Part shown: positions 56,639-64,000 of the stretch, piece by piece
How the letters are laid out: each line of letters opens with the position of its first letter
Position numbering within the stretch: position 1 is the stretch's first letter
NCBI RefSeq assembly: GCF_030161875.1
Contig: NZ_BSVA01000001.1
Span: 1,612,001-1,676,000, forward strand
Length of the DNA stretch: 64,000 nt
Reading direction: 5' to 3'
Origin: Homoserinibacter gongjuensis
Lineage (GTDB): Bacteria; Actinomycetota; Actinomycetes; Actinomycetales; Microbacteriaceae
Notes under the pieces: model-generated
Databases searched by the model: none
What the model was told of the DNA's origin: nothing
What the model saw: only the letters and a program-made list of their open reading frames with translations
Made by a program: the position numbers and the translations under genes

Positions 56639-57795
56639 ATGGACGCCGCCTGGCTCGTGCCCGCCGCCCTCGGCTTCGGGCTCGCCGTCGGCATCGGCGG
56701 ATCCGCCGCCGTCGTGGTCGCCCATTCACGCGGACAACGCGCCGCCGCCGTCGTGACGCCGACCGTTCCCGACGGGGTCGAGCAGGTCGTCGACGCCCTC
56801 GACAACGCCGGCATCGTGCTCGACTCCTCGAACAACGTCGTGAGCTTCTCACCGGCCGCGGTCACCCTCGGGCTCGTGTGGAACGGCGCCCTCGTGCACC
56901 CCGAGCTCGTGGCGCTCGTGGATCGCGTGCGCACCGCAGGCGAACCGGCGGGGGAGGAGCTCGAGCTGCCGCGCGGCCCCTTCGGTGAGGCCCGGCTGCA
57001 ACTCGCCGTGCGTGCCGCCCCGATCGGCAGCCGCTTCGTGCTCGTGCTCGTCGACGACCGCACGGAGGCGCATCGCCTCGAGGAGGTGCGGCGTGACTTC
57101 GTGGCCAACATCTCGCACGAGCTGAAGACCCCGATCGGCGCGATCGGGCTGCTCGCCGAGGCGATCGGGTCGGCGGCCGACGACCCGGATGATGTGCGCC
57201 GTTTCGCCACGCGGCTCACGATCGAGTCGGAGCGGTTGCGCTCCTCACCCAGGAGATCATCGAGCTGAGCCGCCTGCAATCGGCGGACGCCCTCGAGAAC
57301 GCCGAGCGGGTCAGCGTCGACAGCGTGATCGCCCGCGCCGTCGACGCCAACCGCGTCGCCGCCGAATCGCACCGCATCACGCTCGTCGCGCAGACCGATC
57401 CGGATGCCGTGGCGTGGGGCGACGAGTCGATGCTCGTCACCGCTGTGCACAACCTCATCGCCAACGCGATCCAGTACTCGCCCGACGGCACGCGGGTCGG
57501 TATCGGTGCTCTGCACCGCGACGGCGCGATCGAGATCGCGGTCACCGACCAGGGGGTCGGCATCCCCGAATCCGAGCGCGAGCGCGTCTTCGAGCGCTTC
57601 TTCCGGCTCGACAACGCCCGCAGCCGCCAGACCGGAGGGACCGGGCTCGGTCTCGCGATCGTCAAGCACGTCGTGCAGAACCACGGCGGCGAGGTGCGCG
57701 TCTGGTCGCAGCAGGGTCACGGGTCGACCTTCACCATCCGCCTCCCCCAGGCCCCAGAGGCCGCCGCCGTTCCGAGTCGTGGAGCCCGCACGTGA
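56639..57795 (+). CDS. senX3: Sensor histidine kinase SenX3 (one frameshift)
   Basis: About 386 residues. One N-terminal membrane helix (LVPAALGFGLAVGIGGSAAVVVA), a PAS-like segment (VVDALDNAGIVLDSSNNVVSFSPAAVTLG) and the H-box VRRDFVANISHELKTPIGAIGLLAEAI, whose His is autophosphorylated. The ATPase domain has NLIANAIQYSPDG, VTDQGVGIPESERERVFERFFR and TGGTGLGLAIVKHVVQNHGG. The frame breaks near 57238-57242; one inserted base gives ERLRLLTQEIIELSRLQSAD. It senses phosphate limitation with PhoU/Pst. TAATCT six bases before the ATG. Confidence 0.93.
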
Positions 57796-58475
57796 CCCGC
57801 ATCCTCATCGTCGAAGACGAGCCCTCTCTCGCCGAGCCGCTCGCGTTCCTGCTCGAGCGGGAGGGTTACGAGACCGCGATCGCGAGCGATGGCCGGGCCG
57901 CGCTCACCGCGTTCGACGCGCACGGCGCCGATCTCGTGCTGCTCGATCTCATGCTGCCGGGACTCCCCGGAACGGAGGTGTGCCGCGAGTTGCGTGCCCG
58001 CTCGAGTGTGCCGATCATCATGCTCACCGCGAAGGACTCCGAGGTCGACATCGTGGTCGGCCTCGAGCTCGGCGCCGACGACTACGTCACGAAGCCGTAC
58101 TCGAGTCGCGAACTGCTCGCGCGCATCCGGGCCGTGCTGCGGCGGCGTATCGAGGCGAGCGACGAGCTCGAGGAGGTCGTGCTCGAGGCGGGGCCCGTGC
58201 GCATGGACATCGAGCGTCACGCGGTGTCGGTCGACGGCGCGGAGGTCGCCATGCCGCTCAAGGAATTCGAGCTGCTCGAGTACCTGCTGCGCAACGCGGG
58301 CCGCGTGCTCACCCGCGGGCAGCTCATCGATCGCGTGTGGGGGTCCGACTACTTCGGCGACACCAAGACGCTCGACGTGCACATCAAGCGCCTTCGCGCG
58401 AAGATCGAGCCGGATCCCTCGGCTCCCGTGCACCTCGTGACGGTGCGCGGACTCGGCTACCGCTTCGAGAACTGA
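57792..58475 (+). CDS. regX3: Response regulator RegX3
   Basis: 227 residues. The receiver domain has [14 protein letters not shown] (acidic pocket), the phosphoacceptor in [13 protein letters not shown] (Asp52 by count), MLTAKDS and [18 protein letters not shown]. The OmpR-type winged helix is [55 protein letters not shown] start overlapping the senX3 stop (GTGA). Its DNA targets should be the two PHO boxes in this window. Confidence 0.96.
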   Translation: MTRILIVEDEPSLAEPLAFLLEREGYETAIASDGRAALTAFDAHGADLVLLDLMLPGLPGTEVCRELRARSSVPIIMLTAKDSEVDIVVGLELGADDYVTKPYSSRELLARIRAVLRRRIEASDELEEVVLEAGPVRMDIERHAVSVDGAEVAMPLKEFELLEYLLRNAGRVLTRGQLIDRVWGSDYFGDTKTLDVHIKRLRAKIEPDPSAPVHLVTVRGLGYRFEN

Positions 58476-58509
58476 GCGGGCCGCCGAGCGCGGTGCGTCG
58501 CGCGGGGCG

Positions 58510-59034
58510 TCAGCCCTCGGTGGACGCGTCGGGCTCGGTCGAGGCGGTCTCCACCGGGGTCGGTGTGGGGGTCGGGGTCGGCAGCACCTCGTCGTACTCG
58601 GGCAGGGTCGCGTCGAGCACCGGGATGCGCAGCGCCTTCTGACCGTCGTCGATGTGCACGACCGCCTCGAGCAGACCGCCCGCGGGCTCCCCGAGCGGCT
58701 GCAGGGTGACCTGATCGTCGACGCCGAAGTTCGTGCGCCCGTTCGCGTCGGCGGTCAGCGAGACCTCCTGATAGGCGCCGTCTGCCTTCCACTGCACCGT
58801 GAAGTCGATGTCCGACCCGGTGAGGTTCACGGCCGTGCCCATGAGGTTGCCGAGCTCGCCGTCTTCGGTCAGCACGACCACGTTGCGCAGCTGAAGGTCG
58901 CCGAGGGTGATGTTCACGCCGTTGCTCGGGTGGTACGGCCGAGACGTCTCGACGTGCATCCACATGGTGCAGCCGGACAGGCCGAGGGCGAGCGCCCCAC
59001 TCAGGGCGATGGCGGCCACGGCACGTGCTCTCAC
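58510..59034 (-). CDS. Hypothetical lipoprotein with a PT-repeat tail
   Basis: 174 residues. The signal ends LALGLSGC, and the mature start is [39 protein letters not shown] beta-rich domain follows and then a low-complexity wall-spanning tail ([20 protein letters not shown]). Similar lipoproteins lie between regX3 and carD in related genomes, but I know of no function. The conserved GD(L)xLRN(V) core resembles copper-chaperone-like or DUF461 folds only faintly. Confidence 0.75.
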   Translation of the reverse strand: MRARAVAAIALSGALALGLSGCTMWMHVETSRPYHPSNGVNITLGDLQLRNVVVLTEDGELGNLMGTAVNLTGSDIDFTVQWKADGAYQEVSLTADANGRTNFGVDDQVTLQPLGEPAGGLLEAVVHIDDGQKALRIPVLDATLPEYDEVLPTPTPTPTPVETASTEPDASTEG

Positions 59035-59160
59035 GGGTTCCTCCAGGTGTCGATGACAGACCCTCCTAGCCTAGCGGCAGTGGCGCGGAGCGGATGCGGC
59101 GACCCCGGCCGGGGGCCTGTCTCCGTGATAGAATGGGGGGTCTGCGGAAGGAATAACTCC

Positions 59161-59643
59161 ATGCTCTTCGAGGTCGGCGAAACCGTCGTTTACCCCCATC
59201 ACGGTGCGGCAACCATCATCGAGGTGAAGGACAGGGTCATCAAGGGTGAGACCAAGAAGTACCTGAAGCTCAACGTCACGCAGGGCGACCTCGTCATCGA
59301 GGTGCCCGCCGAGAACGTCGACCTCGTCGGCGTGCGCGACGTCATCGGCAAGGAAGGCCTCGACAAGGTCTTCGAGGTGCTTCGCGCTCCCTTCACCGAG
59401 GAGCCCACCAACTGGAGCCGCCGCTACAAGGCGAACCTCGAGAAGCTCGCCTCGGGCGACGTCATCAAGGTCTCCGAGGTCGTGCGCGACCTGTGGCGCC
59501 GTGACCAGGACCGTGGCCTGTCGGCCGGTGAGAAGCGGATGCTCGCGAAGGCCCGCCAGATCCTCATCTCGGAGCTCGCGCTCGCCGAGAAGACCGACGA
59601 GGAGAAGGCCTCCACCGTGCTCGACGAGGTGCTCGCCTCCTAG
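59161..59643 (+). CDS. carD: CarD-family RNA polymerase-binding transcription factor
   Basis: 160 residues. The N-terminal RNAP-interaction (Tudor-like) domain is [36 protein letters not shown]. The C-terminal helical DNA-binding domain contains [25 protein letters not shown] and [22 protein letters not shown], including the tryptophan (W86 class) that stabilises the open complex. It is an essential regulator of rRNA and many promoters in actinobacteria. A TAGAAT -10 box precedes a 33-nt leader with AAGGA. Confidence 0.97.
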   Translation: MLFEVGETVVYPHHGAATIIEVKDRVIKGETKKYLKLNVTQGDLVIEVPAENVDLVGVRDVIGKEGLDKVFEVLRAPFTEEPTNWSRRYKANLEKLASGDVIKVSEVVRDLWRRDQDRGLSAGEKRMLAKARQILISELALAEKTDEEKASTVLDEVLAS

Positions 59644-59664
59644 GGGCGCACCGAGCAGCACTCA

Positions 59665-59703
59665 GCTGGTTGAGGAGCGGCGAAGCCGCGTCTCGAAACC
59701 GGC
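59665..59703. repeat. REP-like palindrome, copy 8
   Basis: GCTGGTTGAGGAGC, GGCGAAGCC, GCGTCTCGAAACCGGC. It begins 22 bp after carD and ends 22 bp before ispDF, in the place of a terminator. Confidence 0.8.
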
Positions 59704-59725
59704 GCCCTCGGCATAAGCTCGAGCC

Positions 59726-60882
59726 ATGGATGACCCGCGCCTTGCGATCGTCGTTGTCGCGGCGGGTAGCGGCACGCGGCTGGGCCACGAGACGCCGAAG
59801 GCGTTCGTCGAGCTGCGCGGCCGCACGATCCTGGAGCACGCCCTGCACGGGGTGTTCGGGGCGACGCATGCCGCTCAGGTGATCGTCGTCGCGCCCGCAC
59901 ACCTCGTGCCACAGGCCCGCGGCATCGCGGAGCGCGCAGCAGGACCGGCATCCGCATACGTCACCGTCGTCGCCGGGGAGAGACGCGGCAGGCCTCCGTG
60001 GCGGCGGGGCTCGCAGCGCTCGCCGACGGGGTCGAGGCGGTGCTCGTGCACGACGCGGCGCGTGCCCTCGCACCGAGCGCGCTCATCGATCGCGTGGCAT
60101 CCGCGGTCCTGGCGGGAGGCAGCGATGGAGTCATCCCCGTGCTGCCCGTCGTCGACACCATCAAGCGTGTCGACGGCGAGCGGGTGGTGGGTGCTGTCGA
60201 TCGCAGCGACCTCGTACATGTGCAGACCCCGCAGGGTTTCCCGCGGGCCGAGTTGCTCGCGGCCTACGCCGCGGCGACCGACGACCACACGGATGATGCC
60301 GCGCTCTACGCGGCGGCGGGCCACGGCGTGGTGACCGTGCCGGGCGAACCGCGGGCCTTCAAGATCACGACCGCGTGGGACCTCGGCAGGGCGGCACGCA
60401 TGCTGGATGCCGGTACGGGCGTGCGCACCGGGGTCGGGATCGACGTGCATCGCTACGACGACACGGTTCCGATGTGGCTCGGCGGCGTGTACTTCCCTGA
60501 CGAGCCGGGACTCGCCGGGCACTCCGACGGCGACGCCGTCATCCATGCCATGTGCGACGCCCTGCTCTCGGCGGCGGGCCTCGGCGACATCGGCTCGCGC
60601 TTCGGTTCGGCGGCTCCCGAGTTCGCCGGAGCCGCGAGCGAGGTGTTCCTGCGCGAGACGCTCGCACTCGTGCAGGGCGCAGGCTTCCGGGTGGGCAACG
60701 TCTCCGTGCAGGTGATCGCGGCGCATCCGCGGCTCGCGCCCCGCCGCATGGAGCTCGAGGCCCATCTGGGCGCGCTCCTCGGAGCCCCCGTCAGCGTGGC
60801 CGCCACGACATCCGATGGCCTCGGGTTCACCGGCGAGGGCGACGGTCTCGTCGCGGTCGCGACGGCGCTCGTCACGCGCTGA
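59726..60882 (+). CDS. ispDF: Bifunctional IspD-IspF fusion, MEP isoprenoid pathway (one frameshift)
   Basis: About 386 residues. The IspD part (1-230) has the cytidylyltransferase loop IVVVAAGSGTRLGHETPKAFVELRG, VLVHDAARALAPSALI, QTPQGFPRAELLAAY and ITTAWDL. The IspF part starts VRTGVGIDVHRYDD and has the metal histidines (DVH, GHSDGD) and the DIGSRFGS loop. The frame breaks at the G4 run 59975-59978; one more G gives VVAGGETRQASVAAGLAAL. It catalyses the third and fifth MEP steps (CDP-ME formation and MEcPP cyclisation). Fused forms are known in Microbacteriaceae. Confidence 0.94.
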
Positions 60883-61629
60883 GCGATCGCCGCCGCAGCA
60901 CCACGACCACGATCGCGCCGATGAGGCCCAGAACGGCGAGCGCCACGATGAGCATCGTCGCCCACAGCGGCCAGCTCTGCGCGAAGGCACGGCAGTCGCC
61001 GTCCACCGTCGCGGTCAGCGTGATCGGGTCGAGCACCTCGTTCGGCTCATAGGTGCCGAAGGCGGCGGAGCCGTCCGCAGTCAGCACAGCGGGGATCTCG
61101 GTGACCGTGAGAACGTCGCCGTCCTGGCTGCGCTCGGCGGCCGCGAGGTCGAGCTCGGCGAACGCGACGCTCTTCTCGTCGACCGCGTCGCCCGCCTGCG
61201 TCGTGCCATGCACGTCGAGCCGAAGTACTCCCCGGTCGCCCTCGAGCACGAGGCGTGGGTTCTCGACCGTCGTGTCGAGCACGCCCCCGTGGCCCGTGAA
61301 GCGCACGGCGCCGCTGAACTCCACGACGAGGGCGCCATCCCCCTCGCCTCCCCTGCCGCCGCTCCACGTGAAGAGGGGGTGGCGTAGCTCGCGTCGCCCG
61401 AGGTGGTCCACTCGCCCTGGGCGATCGCGCCGTCGATGTAGGCCCGGAAGCTCTCCTTGAACCCCCACACGAGCTCGGCATCCGACACCGTGCATCCGGC
61501 CTCGTCCGCGGTCGTCGCTGCGGTCGCGGGCGTTGACGGCACGACGACGCCGCCGAGTACGCACAGCGCAGCCAGCACCGCGGCGACCCGGGCGAGGCGT
61601 CGGCGGGCGTGGACGGACGCGTGGGGCAC
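60872..61629 (-). CDS. HtaA-domain exported protein, probable heme binding (one frameshift)
   Basis: About 252 residues. The signal peptide VLAALCVLGGVVVPSTPATAA is followed by one HtaA domain: ELVWGFKESFRAYIDGAIAQGEWTTSGDASYATPLFTW, then GTGGV-type strands (VVEFSGAVRFTGHGGVLDTTVENPRLVL), and a C-terminal membrane helix with basic tail (ALAVLGLIGAIVVVVLRRRS). HtaA domains bind hemin through conserved Tyr/His in actinobacterial heme uptake. The frame breaks at the G5 run 61375-61379. An iron-box-like site lies 75 nt upstream. The 3' end overlaps ispDF by 11 bp. Confidence 0.85.
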
Positions 61630-61703
61630 GACGATTCTCCGGTGCTGGGGATGAAGGGATTCGTGGCAAGGTGACGGGCGACGCGACGGGCGCCGGAAGC
61701 ACA

Positions 61704-61722
61704 CCAGGTAAGGCTGACCTTA
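61704..61722. promoter_or_regulatory. DtxR/IdeR iron-box-like site upstream of the HtaA gene
   Basis: CCAGGTAAGGCTGACCTTA matches the 19-bp consensus TTAGGTTAGCCTAACCTAA at 13 positions, with the AGG-N9-CCT core exact. Located 75 nt upstream of the HtaA start, it predicts derepression under iron limitation. Confidence 0.65.
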
Positions 61723-61836
61723 GCGACCCGAATTCCGGATGTCGAACCCCGCGGTGCAACCACCGTCGCCGGCAGAGTGCGATGGCACAGTGAGACGGCA
61801 CAGTGAGACGGCGAGGCGCGCCGGTAAACTCACCGG

Positions 61837-63249
61837 GTGACGATCCGTGTGTACGACAGCCGCGCGCAGGCGCTGCGCGACTTCGAGCCCCTGCAGCCGG
61901 GCCGTGTCGGCATGTACGTGTGCGGTCCGACCGTGCAGTCGTCGCCGCACGTCGGCCACCTGCGTTCGGCGCTCGCCTATGACCTGTGGCGGCGTTGGTT
62001 CGCGCACTCCGGCTACGACGTGACCTTCGTGCGCAACGTCACCGACATCGACGACAAGGTGCTCGCGAACGCGAGCGAGCACGAGGAGTGGTGGGCCGTC
62101 GCCTACCGCGTCGAGCTCGAGTTCACCGAGGCGTACCGCACGATCGGCATCCTGCCTCCCACCTACGAGCCCCGCGCCACCGCGAGCATCCCGCAGATGC
62201 AGGAACTCATCAGCCGCCTCATCGAGCGCGGCCACGCGTACGTCGCTGACGACGGCTCAGGCGATGTGTACTTCGACGTGCGTACCTGGCCGAGCTACGG
62301 CGAGCTCACGCGGCAGAAGCTCGACGACATGGCCGAATCGCCGGATGCCGCCACGCGCGGCAAGCGCGACCCGCGCGACTTCGCGCTCTGGAAGGGCACC
62401 AAGCCCACCGAGCCGGAGTCGGCATCCTGGGCCTCCCCGTGGGGTGCCGGGCGCCCCGGATGGCACATCGAGTGCTCGGCGATGTCGCGCCGCTACCTGG
62501 GGGCCGAGTTCGACATCCACGGTGGCGGACTCGACCTGCGCTTTCCGCACCACGAGAACGAACTCGCCCAGTCGACGGCTCTCGGCGACGGCTTCGCGCG
62601 GTACTGGGTGCACAACGGCATCGTGATGGTCGAGGGCCAGAAGATGTCGAAGTCGCTCGGCAACTCGATCTACGCCTCGGAGTTCCTCGCCCTCGCGGCG
62701 CCCGTGGTCGTGCGGTACTACCTCGCGAGCGCGCACTACCGCTCGACGATCGACTATCACCCGGGTGCGCTCGAGGAGGCCGAGGCGGCGCTCGATCGCG
62801 TCGCCGGCTTCCTCGAACGCTCCGCACGTGTGCTCGAGGACGCCCAGGTGGCCGGGCCGGGAGACGGGCGCGTGCCCGACGCCTTCACGGCGGCGATGAA
62901 CGACGACCTCGGCGTGCCCGAGGCGCTCGGCGTGCTGCACGAGACGGTGCGGGCCGGGAACAGCTCCTTGGATGCCGGCGACACCGCCCAGGTCGCCGTG
63001 TTGCGTGAGCGCGTGCGGGCGATGGCCGGGGTGCTCGGCGTCGATCCCACCTCGCCCGAGTGGGCGCACGAGGGCTCGCACGCCGTCGAGGCCGCTCTCG
63101 CATCGCTCGTCGAGAAGCTGCTCGCCGACCGAGCCGCCGCGCGCGCTGCCAAGGACTGGGCGGCATCCGACCGCATCCGTGATGAACTCGCCGCAGTGGG
63201 CATCACGATCGACGACACACCCGCGGGCTCTCGCTGGAGCCTCGCGTGA
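61837..63249 (+). CDS. cysS: Cysteinyl-tRNA synthetase
   Basis: 470 residues. The HIGH-equivalent is HVGH (residues 38-41) after CGPTVQSSP, and KMSKS is at residues 269-273. Zinc ligands are in VCGPT, IECSAMS and FPHHENE. GTG start, six bases after a TAAACT box. It charges tRNA-Cys. The order carD - ispDF - cysS - rlmB is the usual actinobacterial one. The close relative MshC lacks this C-terminal length, so I prefer CysS. Confidence 0.95.
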   Translation: MTIRVYDSRAQALRDFEPLQPGRVGMYVCGPTVQSSPHVGHLRSALAYDLWRRWFAHSGYDVTFVRNVTDIDDKVLANASEHEEWWAVAYRVELEFTEAYRTIGILPPTYEPRATASIPQMQELISRLIERGHAYVADDGSGDVYFDVRTWPSYGELTRQKLDDMAESPDAATRGKRDPRDFALWKGTKPTEPESASWASPWGAGRPGWHIECSAMSRRYLGAEFDIHGGGLDLRFPHHENELAQSTALGDGFARYWVHNGIVMVEGQKMSKSLGNSIYASEFLALAAPVVVRYYLASAHYRSTIDYHPGALEEAEAALDRVAGFLERSARVLEDAQVAGPGDGRVPDAFTAAMNDDLGVPEALGVLHETVRAGNSSLDAGDTAQVAVLRERVRAMAGVLGVDPTSPEWAHEGSHAVEAALASLVEKLLADRAAARAAKDWAASDRIRDELAAVGITIDDTPAGSRWSLA

Positions 63250-63273
63250 TGACACACCGACAGGGGAGCTGCT

Positions 63274-64000
63274 GATGGCCAAGCCGGGACGCCCGGGGGC
63301 GCGCAAGACCAAGAAGGGTGCCACATCCGGCACCGGCGGCCACGGGCGCAAGGCGCTCGAGGGCAAGGGCCCGACCCCGAAGGCCGAGGACCGCAGCTGG
63401 CACGTCGCCGGCAAGCGCAAGGCCGCGAACGAGCGCCTCGAGGCGGCGCGGTCACGCCACGGCAAAGGTGGGGATGCGGTGGCCAAGCGGCCGGGCCGCC
63501 CGCGGAAGTCGGAGGATGCCGAACTCGTCACCGGGCGCAACTCCGTCGTCGAGGCGTTGCGGGCGCGCATCCCGGCGACGACGCTGTACGTCGCCGCCCG
63601 CGCCGACATGGACGACCGCATGAAGGAGGCGCTGTCCCTCGCGACGAAGCGCAACATCCCCGTGCTCGAGGTGATGCGCCCGGAGCTCGATCGCATGACG
63701 GGACCGGATGCCGTGCATCAGGGCGTCGCGCTCAAGGTGCCCGCCTATGAGTACGCGCACCCCATGGACCTGCTCGAGCGGGCCGTGGATTCCGGCAGCA
63801 CGCCGCTGCTGGTGGCGCTCGACGGCGTGACCGACCCCCGCAACCTCGGGGCGATCGTGCGCTCGGCGGCCGCGTTCGGCGCCCAGGGCGTGATCGTGCC
63901 GCAGCGCCGGTCGGTGGGCATGACGGCATCCGCGTGGAAGACCTCCGCGGGCGCGGCGGCGCGCGTGCCCGTCGCGATGGCGGCGAACCTCACGCAGGCG
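63274..64000 (+). CDS. rlmB: 23S rRNA 2'-O-methyltransferase RlmB (TrmH/SpoU family), 5' part
   Basis: The reading frame is open to the end of the window (242 codons). A long basic N-terminal region (MAKPGRPGARKTKKGATSG and a second RPGRPRKSED stretch) precedes the RlmB substrate-binding domain ELVTGRNSVVEALRARIPATTLYV. The SpoU methyltransferase motif 1 follows, VALDGVTDPRNLGAIVRSAAAFGAQGVIVPQRRS. It methylates a guanosine in the 23S rRNA peptidyl-transferase region. GGGGAG precedes the ATG, 24 nt after cysS, so the pair is an operon. Confidence 0.93.

Overview
The window is 64 kb of a high-GC actinobacterial chromosome, most likely a member of Microbacteriaceae. The evidence is strong G/C third-position bias, GTG and ATG starts with TANNNT -10 boxes only 6-8 nt upstream (leaderless genes), the gene order phoU / senX3-regX3 / carD / ispDF / cysS / rlmB, and a fused IspD-IspF of the kind known from Leifsonia and Clavibacter. 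Genus cannot be fixed from the sequence alone. I see no prophage, insertion sequence, plasmid functions or CRISPR array. The one RNA gene with standard structure is tRNA-Lys(TTT).

A caveat runs through the annotation. About 30 breaks interrupt about 27 conserved genes (mdh, glyA, galT, pstA, pstS, rnhA, ispDF, ygfZ and others). Nearly all are repaired by adding one G or C to a run of 3-5 identical bases. This looks like uncorrected homopolymer deletion in the consensus, not gene decay, so these loci are annotated as single full-length CDSs with the break marked.

Layout. 0-7 kb: an ABC exporter pair, small housekeeping genes, icd and mdh, and an hsp20 gene with both CIRCE-like and HAIR-like operators. 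7-10 kb: a three-gene flavin electron-transfer module (membrane FAD/NAD oxidoreductase, ApbE, FMN-binding lipoprotein). 10-24 kb: an N-acetylglucosamine/chitooligosaccharide locus (ROK regulator with operator, ABC importer, GH3 glycosidase, sugar kinase, nagB, nagA, and an exported GH20 enzyme), interrupted by purU and an MFS exporter. 24-28 kb: one-carbon genes glyA and folD, then an ECF42-type sigma factor with its DGPF partner. 28-34 kb: galactose genes (galK, galT, DeoR regulator, two tandem aldose epimerases). 34-42 kb: an iron/manganese transporter with a ferritin-like domain, small regulators, a guanidinium exporter pair under a guanidine-III riboswitch, rnhA, and a TetR gene divergent from a reductase. 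42-58 kb: phosphate homeostasis (pstSCAB, MutT1-like, ppk, a GlnR-like regulator, phoU, senX3-regX3) with two PHO boxes made of three 11-nt units each, mixed with ygfZ, nitrobindin and gpmA. 58-64 kb: carD, ispDF, an iron-box-linked HtaA heme protein, cysS and the start of rlmB.

The least explained content is intergenic. Several unrelated sequence families share one design, a perfect or near-perfect inverted repeat of about 12-21 bp closing a 65-100 bp interval: three copies ending TGTCGAAAATGCAGGA, one ending TGTTGTGCAGGA, one with 21-bp ends downstream of folD, one upstream of folD, and a two-palindrome module in two divergent promoters. A separate REP-like 40-bp palindrome (GGTTGAGGAGC...GTCTCGAAACC) occurs eight times, twice as inverted doublets.
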